The translations under genes and the position numbers were made by a program. Source: Roseovarius sp. UBA6167 (GTDB lineage: Bacteria > Pseudomonadota > Alphaproteobacteria > Rhodobacterales > Rhodobacteraceae). From it: a DNA stretch of 14,065 nt. Location: positions 1 to 14,065 of the forward strand of contig DIUD01000041.1 in assembly GCA_002428225.1 (NCBI GenBank), read 5' to 3'. Under the pieces are notes generated by a model that was not told the origin of the DNA, did no database searches, and saw nothing but the letters and a program-made list of their open reading frames with translations. Below are positions 6,342 through 12,920 of the stretch, one piece after another; positions within the stretch are counted from its first letter, which is position 1, and every line of letters begins with the position of its first letter.

Positions 6342-7580
6342 TCACCACTTGCTCAATTCAGGAACGTCCACCTCGGTCGCCGCGATGGTGATCTTGCCGT
6401 CCTTGACCGTACCCACGTTCACCTTGAGCCCTTCGAGCGGGAACGGTGCCTCGGGGGAGAACGTGAGCGTCGGCAGGAAGCCGTGTGTTTCCCCGGAGGT
6501 GATCGGCCTGGCAAAGAGCGCCTCGCGGACCAGCTCGCCCGTCAAAGCTTCGGCACCGTTCTCCTCGACCGCGTGGTCGATCGCGGCCACGGTATAGAGG
6601 GCCTGGGAAATGCCCATGGCCGTCACGACGTTCCAGGGCGCCTTGAGCCCGTAATCCGAAACGAGGGTCTGGTAGAATTGCCGGGCTTCTGTGTCCTCAT
6701 CGGCCGCGATCACCATGCCGTAGGCCTCAAAGTCGCCTTCGAGTTGCGCAAGCCCGCCAAGCGCGTTGCCGGAGGCAGGCAGCCCGTTATGCGAGCTCAT
6801 CATGATCGGGATGTCGGCCCCGTTGGCCTGCAACCCGCGTTTCGCGGCCACCACGATCGAGGTGTTGGTCTGGATGATCAGCGCCTCGGCCCCCGACCGT
6901 GCGACGCGACGCATCTGCGCTGTCAGATCGGTCGGCTGCACTTCGGTGTAGATGATCTCGACCAGTTCGGCGGCTTCGGGATTCTCTTCGACATAGAGTT
7001 CGAGACCCTTTCCCATGTCAACATAGGCTGGGGATGCCTCGGAGGACAGGACCGCGAACTTGATCGGTTCGTCGCCGCCGCGCTGCTCGCGCATCCAGGC
7101 CAGAAAGCCCGCGGCCTCGTGCGAATAGGTCGGGCGGGGGTTGAATATCCAGGCGTCGGGTTGCCAGGCAAAGCCGTAGGCGGCCGTGGCCATGAACATC
7201 GGAATCCTGTCTTCGGGCAGGCGTTCGGACAGGGCCGCCACGTCCGGGCCGCCAAGACCGACCACGGCAATCGGATCCAGTTCCGATTTTATCCCGGGCC
7301 AGAGGCTTGCGACCTGTGCCGCGTCGTAGCGGGTTTCGTAGTTCTTGTAGTTCAGCGTGACGCCGAGTTCCTTGCCGCGCGTCGCGTTCCACCAGTCGAA
7401 AACGACCTCGCGGCTTGCGGCCAGGATCGGCATGATGTCGGCATAGGGGCCGGAAAAGTCCGACAGAAGTGCAATGTTATATGTCGTCTCTGCCTGCGCC
7501 TTGATCGGCAGCGCCGTGGCAAGCGCCAGCGTTCCCGCTGCCAGCAGACCCCCGAGGCCCGATTTGGTAAGATATGTCAT
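6342..7580 (-). CDS. Periplasmic substrate-binding protein of a LivK-type ABC transporter
   Basis: The 412-residue protein starts with a Sec signal peptide: Lys6, a hydrophobic Gly/Ala/Leu stretch, and a signal peptidase I site AQA|ET after residue 30. The mature part opens with NIALLSDFSGPYADIMP, typical of type I periplasmic binding proteins of the leucine/amide family (Peripla_BP_6), and includes GLGGPDVAALSERL and MMSSHNGLPASGN. It captures the ligand in the periplasm and delivers it to the two permeases. Genes for LivK homologues next to acyl-CoA ligases often bind aromatic, alicyclic or other carboxylates rather than leucine, so the ligand should not be assumed. The ATG at 7578-7580 follows GGGAGG at about 9 nt. 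It lies 36 bp after the LivM-type gene and is followed by a strong stem-loop. Confidence 0.92.
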   Translation of the reverse strand: MTYLTKSGLGGLLAAGTLALATALPIKAQAETTYNIALLSDFSGPYADIMPILAASREVVFDWWNATRGKELGVTLNYKNYETRYDAAQVASLWPGIKSELDPIAVVGLGGPDVAALSERLPEDRIPMFMATAAYGFAWQPDAWIFNPRPTYSHEAAGFLAWMREQRGGDEPIKFAVLSSEASPAYVDMGKGLELYVEENPEAAELVEIIYTEVQPTDLTAQMRRVARSGAEALIIQTNTSIVVAAKRGLQANGADIPIMMSSHNGLPASGNALGGLAQLEGDFEAYGMVIAADEDTEARQFYQTLVSDYGLKAPWNVVTAMGISQALYTVAAIDHAVEENGAEALTGELVREALFARPITSGETHGFLPTLTFSPEAPFPLEGLKVNVGTVKDGKITIAATEVDVPELSKW

Positions 7581-7616
7581 GTTCTTTTTCCTCCCAGGTT
7601 ACAGGCCGCCCCGAAA

Positions 7617-8669
7617 TCAGTAGGGAAACGGCCAGATACGATAAGATGACTTCAGGATATTCCAGCGGTGCATCAGCCCCTTGGGTTCAAGGATCATGAA
7701 CAAGGCGATCACGCCGCCGAGAATGACGTTCATGCCGGCGAACACGATGTCGCCGCCAAGAAAGGACACCGAGTCGGCGATATTCGGGCCGACTGTCGCA
7801 ATCACTTCCTGTATGGTGCGTATGATGAAAACACCGACCAGCGCCCCGACGATCGATCCCATTCCACCGACGATGATCATCGCCACGAAAAAGATGGAAT
7901 GGAACAGGGTGAACTGATCGACACCGACAAAGCGGATCATGTAGGCCCAGAGCGCCCCGCCGACGCCCGCATAAAAGGCGCCGATCAGAAAGGCATTGGC
8001 CTTGGTGGCCGCGACATTGATCCCCATGATGCCGGCCGCCACGTCATCGTCCCTGACCGCGACAAAGGCGCGGCCGAAACGCGACCGGATGATCCCGAAG
8101 GCGCCGGCGACCATGAGTGCGGCAACGGCAAGGTTCATGTAGAACTGCTGGGTCTCGGTGACGAGGCGCAGCCCGAAAAGCTCGGCTGCCGGCACGGTGA
8201 CGCCGTTCGATCCACCCAGCCAGGACGATGGCAGGTTCAGAACGGCAAAGTGAAAGATGAACTGTGCCGCGATGGTTGTCAGGGCCAGATAGAACCCCTT
8301 GATCCGGGCCGCCGTCAAACCGAAGAGAAAACCGAACAAGGCGGCCGCGAACCCGGCCAGCGGAATGGTCAGCACGAAGGTCAGGCCGGTTTTGGAGGCC
8401 AGGATCGCGGCGGTATAGGCCCCGACACCCATAAAGGCAGCCTGACCCAGATTGATCTGGCCCGCATAGCCCGTGCATATCTGAAGCCCCACGGCGATGA
8501 CGGCGCTGATCAGCATCATGTTCAGCACCGCGATGATGCGCCCGCTCACGAGATAGGGCGCCGCCAGCATGACAATGATGAACAGGGCAAGGGCAGCCGC
8601 CTGCCAGCGCGTGCGCACAAGGCGTCTGTCGGCGCGATAGCTGGTGGAAAAAATGCCGGAAGGATCCAT
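7617..8669 (-). CDS. LivM-type ABC transporter permease
   Basis: The 350-residue integral membrane protein has the LivM hallmark CTGYAGQINLGQAAFMGVGA in its first third, many hydrophobic segments, the cytoplasmic coupling loop SRFGRAFVAVRDDDVAAGIMGINV that docks on the ATPase, and the GGMGSIVGALVG and EPKGL segments near the C-terminus. About 25 hydrophilic, basic residues precede the first membrane segment. It pairs with the LivH-type permease to form the channel. The ATG at 8667-8669 begins only 3 bp after the LivH stop with no strong ribosome site, so translation is probably coupled. Confidence 0.94.
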   Translation of the reverse strand: MDPSGIFSTSYRADRRLVRTRWQAAALALFIIVMLAAPYLVSGRIIAVLNMMLISAVIAVGLQICTGYAGQINLGQAAFMGVGAYTAAILASKTGLTFVLTIPLAGFAAALFGFLFGLTAARIKGFYLALTTIAAQFIFHFAVLNLPSSWLGGSNGVTVPAAELFGLRLVTETQQFYMNLAVAALMVAGAFGIIRSRFGRAFVAVRDDDVAAGIMGINVAATKANAFLIGAFYAGVGGALWAYMIRFVGVDQFTLFHSIFFVAMIIVGGMGSIVGALVGVFIIRTIQEVIATVGPNIADSVSFLGGDIVFAGMNVILGGVIALFMILEPKGLMHRWNILKSSYRIWPFPY

Positions 8670-8672
8670 GGA

Positions 8673-9557
8673 TTACACCCGCTCGATTGTGCGCCAGCCG
8701 AACAGGCCCGTGGGCCGGATCAGCAGAATGGCAAGCATGATGATATAGGGCACGACACTGCCGAGCGAGCCGCCGATGATCGGATCGAGGTAGTTGGTGG
8801 TCAGGCTCTGGATGACGCCGATGATCACCCCCGCCAGGATCAGCCCGCCGATCGATTCCAGCCCGGCAAAAAGTGCCACAGGCAGGGCCGCAAACCCGAT
8901 ATCCGAGGCCAGAAATGTCAGCGACTTGCCGCTGAGAAAGATCATCGCGCCGATCGTGGACAGGATTGCGCCGAGAATCCAAGCAAAGGCAATCGAGCTT
9001 TTCACCGAAATCCCCATCGAAGACGCCACGACGTGATCTTCGGCCACCGCCGTCATCCGCAGGCCCGAACGTGTCCGGTTGAAGAACCACGACAGGCCGA
9101 CCGCTGCGACGATGGTGATGATCCCCCCGATCAGCAGGTTCATCGGGATCAGCATGTCACCGAGAAAGAGCGGTTTCAGCGGAAAGATGATCGGGAAGGG
9201 CCGGACAGCAGCGCCAAACAGCAGCAGGACGACACCGCGCAGCAGGATCAGCAAACCGACCGTCACCATCACCATCGAAAATACCGATTCACCGATCAGC
9301 TTGGTGAGGAAAATCCGCTCGATCAGATAGCCGACAAGACCCGCCAGAACCAAGGATAGCGGGATCGACAGCCACAGGCTCAGGCCGAGCTGCATGGTTG
9401 TGAACCAGACGATGAATCCGCCGATGATCACCAGTTCGCCCTGGGCGAAATTGAACACCTTGCTGGCGCGGTAGATCACGACGAACCCCATGGCCACCAG
9501 CGCGTAAAGCAGGCCGATCAAAGCCCCGGTTATGATGTCGTTGATGAAATAGACCAT
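8673..9557 (-). CDS. LivH-type ABC transporter permease
   Basis: The 294-residue membrane protein has the LivH layout: GALIGLLYALVAMGFVVIYR at the N-terminus, the family signature FNFAQGELVIIGG, a coupling loop RTRSGLRMTAVAEDHVVASS with GIS following, a FAGLESIGG segment, and the usual ending LLIRPTGLFG. The length is normal. With the LivM-type subunit it forms the transmembrane channel. The ATG at 9555-9557 follows AAGGGAAGTCGGGAA. It starts 15 bp after the acyl-CoA ligase stop, which places the ligase inside the transporter operon. Confidence 0.94.
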   Translation of the reverse strand: MVYFINDIITGALIGLLYALVAMGFVVIYRASKVFNFAQGELVIIGGFIVWFTTMQLGLSLWLSIPLSLVLAGLVGYLIERIFLTKLIGESVFSMVMVTVGLLILLRGVVLLLFGAAVRPFPIIFPLKPLFLGDMLIPMNLLIGGIITIVAAVGLSWFFNRTRSGLRMTAVAEDHVVASSMGISVKSSIAFAWILGAILSTIGAMIFLSGKSLTFLASDIGFAALPVALFAGLESIGGLILAGVIIGVIQSLTTNYLDPIIGGSLGSVVPYIIMLAILLIRPTGLFGWRTIERV

Positions 9558-9572
9558 TGTTCCCGACTTCCC

Positions 9573-11570
9573 TTAAATTTGCGACTGCCGCCTGGCAGCC
9601 TTCGATCCGTTCTCGACATCCGATACACGCACTTCGGCCCTCAGCACACCCTGACGGCCATCCTGATAGGTTACGGCAATCTCAAGGTCGATCTTGTCGG
9701 CGCCGCCATAGATGGCCTTGACGAGACTGGCATAGCGGTCTTCGAGAAATGCCCGCCGGAGTTTCCGGCTGCGGGTCAGTTCGCCTTCGTCCGGGTCCAG
9801 TTCCTTGGGGAAATTCGCAAACCGCACCACGCGAGAGCCTTCGGGCAGCAAGGCGTTGATGCGCGAAACCTCACCTTTGATGAGGTCCAGGATTTCAGGT
9901 TTCTGCGACAGGTCGGTATAGGTCGAGAAGCTGATATTGTTCTCTTCCGCCCAGCGGCTGAGCACCTCCATGTCGATATTGATCAACGCGCTGACAAAAT
10001 CACGGCTTTCGTCACCAAGTGTCATGATGTCCTTGATGTAGGGACTGTAGCGCAGCCGTGTTTCGATGAACTGCGGCGGATAGCTGTGCCCGTTCGCCAG
10101 GCGGCGCATGTCCTTGACCCGGTCATAGAACACAAGCTCTCCGTCATCGGTCATCGCAACCGCGTCGCCGGTGGCATACCAGCCGTCATCGGTCAGCGCC
10201 TCGGCGGTCTTGTCGGGTTTGCCGTAATATCCGCCAAAGCCCGATCCGCCGCGGACCTGCAACTCGCTTTGCGGCGATATGCGGTATTCCAGCGGATCGC
10301 CGTAGGCGGTGTTGGTCTGCATCCATCTGCCGCTTGTCTCGAGCCGGTAGCTTTCGCCGGCATGTGCGGTCAGCAGCCCGATTTCGGTTGCCCCATAGAC
10401 ATTGCGCAGCTTGACCCCCATCGCGTGGAACATGCGGAACACGTCCGGTGCCATCAGCGCCCCGCCGCACATCGCATTCCTTGCCTTGCCGAGGCCAAGA
10501 TTGTCGCGCAGGTGATGCAGGACCAGCGCCTCGGCGAAGGGCAGCTGCAACCGTGCCGCAAGACCGGGCCTGCGTCCTTCCAGCCGCTCGACACGGACAT
10601 CGCGGCCGACCTTCATGCCCCAGTCGTGGAATGCCCGGCGGAGCTTGCCGGCCCCCAGCATCCGGGCCTGAACGACGGATGCGAGATTTTCCCATTGGCG
10701 CGGACTGAACACCAGGGCGTCAACCGCCAGTTCCCGAATGTTGTCGAGCACTTCCTCCGGGCCTTCGGGAAAGTTCACCACCATGGGCGCGACCAACCCG
10801 ATCGACAGACCAAAGATCTGTTCGGTCACCCATGCTGGCGAAATGTAGGTCAGATACTCGGTTCCGGGTGCGATGTCGATCGCCCCCATCACCCGCGAGC
10901 AGTTGTCGAACAGGTAGCGATGCGTGATGATGACGCCTTTGGGCTTGCCGGTAGTGCCGGATGTGTATGACAGCACCGCGATGTCCTCTAACCGCCCGCG
11001 CCTGACATGGTCCTCGAAGCGGGCGGGGTTTCCGGCATGGGCCTGACGTCCGGCCTCGCTCACGCTCTCGAAGGAATGCAGCAGCGGATGATCGTAGTTC
11101 CACAGGCCCGCGTCATCCCAGTAAACGATGCCCAGCGCCCCCTCTGCCTGACCCGCGATCTCGATGCACTTGTCCACCTGTTCCTGGTCCTGCGCCAGAA
11201 ATATCCGCGTCCCGGAATCCTGTGCCAGATACAGGATTTCTTCTGCCGTCTGATCGGGATAGACCGACACCACCTTTCCGCCCAGCGACTGCACCGCGTA
11301 TTCCGCCCAGAAATGCTCGGGCTCATTCTCTCCGATCATCATGACGGCATCGCCGCTCGAAAGGCCCATGCCCTCCAGCCCGAGCGCCAGCGCCCGGACC
11401 CGGTCGAGCACATCGGCCCAGGTGAATTCACGCCAGATCCCGAGGCGCTTGTGGCGCTGCGCCAGCGCGTCGGGCGTGGATTTCGCACGCGCCAGCAATA
11501 CCTGGGGCAGCGTTTGGCTCTGCGTGACGGCCGGGTCCGAAAATTCCATTGATTTTAGATAGTTGGCCAA
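9573..11570 (-). CDS. Long-chain-type acyl-CoA ligase (AMP-binding family) embedded in the Liv operon
   Basis: The 665-residue adenylate-forming enzyme has the ATP motif SYTSGTTGKPKG (201-212), VYGATE (391-396), YATGD with Asp469, and the C-terminal catalytic Lys603 in LTRSRKLRR. The hinge motif reads DRVKDMRRLANG; Asp takes the place of the usual Gly in GRxK. It resembles the bubblegum/FadD15-like long-chain ligase branch by length (about 600-660) and layout, and would turn an imported acid into its CoA thioester with ATP. Two starts are possible: TTG at 11568-11570, 4 nt after GGGGTGA that overlaps the LivG stop, and ATG at 11547-11549, with no visible ribosome site but nearer the usual family N-terminus. 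I chose TTG; the change is 7 residues. The position between LivG and LivH genes suggests uptake coupled to activation. Confidence 0.9.
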   Translation of the reverse strand: MANYLKSMEFSDPAVTQSQTLPQVLLARAKSTPDALAQRHKRLGIWREFTWADVLDRVRALALGLEGMGLSSGDAVMMIGENEPEHFWAEYAVQSLGGKVVSVYPDQTAEEILYLAQDSGTRIFLAQDQEQVDKCIEIAGQAEGALGIVYWDDAGLWNYDHPLLHSFESVSEAGRQAHAGNPARFEDHVRRGRLEDIAVLSYTSGTTGKPKGVIITHRYLFDNCSRVMGAIDIAPGTEYLTYISPAWVTEQIFGLSIGLVAPMVVNFPEGPEEVLDNIRELAVDALVFSPRQWENLASVVQARMLGAGKLRRAFHDWGMKVGRDVRVERLEGRRPGLAARLQLPFAEALVLHHLRDNLGLGKARNAMCGGALMAPDVFRMFHAMGVKLRNVYGATEIGLLTAHAGESYRLETSGRWMQTNTAYGDPLEYRISPQSELQVRGGSGFGGYYGKPDKTAEALTDDGWYATGDAVAMTDDGELVFYDRVKDMRRLANGHSYPPQFIETRLRYSPYIKDIMTLGDESRDFVSALINIDMEVLSRWAEENNISFSTYTDLSQKPEILDLIKGEVSRINALLPEGSRVVRFANFPKELDPDEGELTRSRKLRRAFLEDRYASLVKAIYGGADKIDLEIAVTYQDGRQGVLRAEVRVSDVENGSKAARRQSQI

Positions 11571-11574
11571 GCTG

Positions 11575-12369
11575 TCACCCCAGGTATGCTTTGATTACGG
11601 CGGGATCCTTCTGGATCTCCTCGGGCGTGCCTTCGGCAATCACACGGCCGAAATCCAGCACCACGATCCGGTCGGCGAGGTCCATCACAACGCCCATGTC
11701 ATGCTCGACCAGAACCACGGGGATCTTGCGCGCCTCGCGCACATCGAGAATGAAGCGCGCCAGATCCTCCTTTTCTTCCGCGTTCATCCCCGCCATCGGT
11801 TCGTCCATCAGAAGGATCGACGGCTCCTGCGCCAGTGCGCGCCCCAGATCGACCCGCTTGCGCAGCCCGTATCCCAGGGTGCCGACGGCCCTGTTGCGTA
11901 TGGGTTCGATCTCCAGAAAGTCGATGATCTCCTCCACCGCTTCGCGGTGCTCGGTTTCCTCGCGCATCACCGGCCCATAATGAAAAAAGGCCTGAATCAC
12001 ATTCGACTTCATCAGCGTGTGACGACCGACCATGATGTTCTCGATCACGGTCTGACCGGCAAAGAGATGCGTACCCTGAAAGGTGCGGGCGATGCCGCGG
12101 CGGGCGATCTGATCGACGCGCAGCCCGGTCACGTTCTGGCCGAACAGTTCAACCCTTCCCTCCTGGGGGCGATAGAACCCCGCGGTGACGTTCAGAAACG
12201 AGGTTTTCCCCGCGCCGTTCGGCCCGATGATGGCCAGCAATTCGTCGTCCCTGACGGTGATGGATACGTTATCGAGCGCAGTCACGCCGCCGAATTTCAA
12301 CGTCGCGCCGCGCACCGCGAGCGGTGACGCGACACTCGCTCCGACGCTATCCCTTATTTGATCCCTCAT
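11575..12369 (-). CDS. LivG-type ABC transporter ATP-binding protein
   Basis: The 264-residue nucleotide-binding subunit has Walker A GPNGAGKTS (49-57), Q-loop TFQ (Gln98), Walker B ILLMDEPMAG (185-194) and switch His223 in VLVEHD, as in LivG. The signature is LGYGLRKRVDLG (165-176) against the common LSYGxQRxLE of LivG, so the Gln after YG is Leu. The FGGVTALDNVSI start of the domain comes after about 18 extra residues. The ATG at 12367-12369 follows AGGGGGA at 2-3 nt spacing, which is short. It is the first long gene of the seven-gene operon, with the promoter candidate about 400 bp upstream. Confidence 0.93.
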   Translation of the reverse strand: MRDQIRDSVGASVASPLAVRGATLKFGGVTALDNVSITVRDDELLAIIGPNGAGKTSFLNVTAGFYRPQEGRVELFGQNVTGLRVDQIARRGIARTFQGTHLFAGQTVIENIMVGRHTLMKSNVIQAFFHYGPVMREETEHREAVEEIIDFLEIEPIRNRAVGTLGYGLRKRVDLGRALAQEPSILLMDEPMAGMNAEEKEDLARFILDVREARKIPVVLVEHDMGVVMDLADRIVVLDFGRVIAEGTPEEIQKDPAVIKAYLG

Positions 12370-12544
12370 TGTCCCCCTGACCTGCCACTGAGTTTCATCC
12401 CGATGCGACCGAAGCCGGATTGGCGGTTAAGCCGTCTGGTGCGGGTTTGGCAATGGAAAAGTTCGCGGACGACGTGACGTTCCGGCAGGCGCGATCTGCC
12501 AGAAGGCAGGCAATGGCCTTGCGTTGCGTCCCCGGCGCCTTCGA

Positions 12545-12706
12545 TCATTCAGCCCCCGAGTTTGCCACGCCACCGAATCCGGCCTTGCGGTTGCGAAACA
12601 TTCCCTGCGACATCCGGTGCACACCCAACAGACCGGCGCAATCCGCACCTGGCGCGGCATTCGTCAGCTTCCCCACTCCGATGGCGGCGGGGTTTGCGCA
12701 GGTCAT
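12545..12706 (-). CDS. Possible small leader ORF (53 aa), function unknown
   Basis: The ATG at 12704-12706 is preceded by GGGAGG at 5-6 nt, one of the best ribosome sites in the window, and lies about 60 nt after the predicted transcription start. The 53-residue product (begins MTCANPAAIGVGKLTN) is not recognised and has no signal peptide or membrane segment. About 70% of its third codon positions are G or C, lower than in the neighbouring genes by impression. Its TGA overlaps the ATG of a second open frame of 60 codons (12366-12548), whose TGA in turn overlaps the LivG ATG. The second frame uses several AGA/AGG codons and looks non-coding. It could be a regulatory leader peptide, a remnant, or chance. 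Confidence 0.3.
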   Translation of the reverse strand: MTCANPAAIGVGKLTNAAPGADCAGLLGVHRMSQGMFRNRKAGFGGVANSGAE

Positions 12707-12769
12707 ATTTCCCTCCCATCCCCCTGATCGGGGACTTGTTCGGGCCTTTTCATCGACCCGTTTTGATAA

Positions 12770-12798
12770 ATCTAACATGTGTTCGAAAGCTGTGTCAA
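12770..12798 (-). promoter_or_regulatory. Sigma70-like promoter of the Liv/acyl-CoA ligase operon
   Basis: On the minus strand a perfect -35 box TTGACA (plus 12793-12798) is followed after exactly 17 bases by TTAGAT (12770-12775); shifting by one gives TAGATT at 18 bp. The surrounding stretch (about 12740-12800) is clearly richer in A and T than its neighbours. It points toward the LivG gene and lies beyond the end of pyc, so it gives the seven-gene operon its own start. Transcription would begin near 12763. Confidence 0.6.
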
Positions 12799-12882
12799 CA
12801 AATGGTGTTTCGGCGCGGGCGCGCGCTATCGAGGGACACTCGCATCGGTCGGAACCTGCCTGACGCGGGGATGCGCAGCCTT

Positions 12883-12897
12883 GCCGGAGAGGCCGGC
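12883..12897 (-). terminator. Possible stem-loop after pyruvate carboxylase
   Basis: About 23 bp beyond the pyc stop there is a hairpin GCCGG-loop of 5-CCGGC (12883-12887 and 12893-12897). No T-run follows on the minus strand, so it is at best a weak or Rho-assisted terminator. A directly repeated GGCTGCGC flanks it (minus strand, near 12920 and 12880). Confidence 0.3.
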
Positions 12898-12920
12898 GCG
12901 CAACGCGGCTTCGCGCAGCC

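Larger units (their letters stand above)
12370..12920. other. 551-bp intergenic/leader region between pyc and the Liv operon
   Basis: No protein of a known family is visible here on either strand. From right to left it holds a possible pyc 3' hairpin (12883-12897), a sigma70-like promoter (12770-12798), a small hairpin CCCC-GATCA-GGGG (minus strand, about 12720-12733) just upstream of a strong ribosome site, and an open frame of 53 codons. The rest, down to the first LivG codon, shows no clear repeat or RNA fold by eye. If the promoter is right, the Liv operon has a leader of nearly 400 nt, long enough for post-transcriptional control. Confidence 0.5.

Noticed and set aside
5841..7649. 602-codon plus-strand open frame over LivF and binding-protein genes
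   Set aside because: His/Arg/Gly-rich composition without motifs; it mirrors two well-supported minus-strand genes.
7668..9359. 563-codon plus-strand open frame over the two permease genes
   Set aside because: Extremely Asp/His/Gln/Arg-rich, as expected from the antisense of hydrophobic membrane proteins; no recognisable domain.
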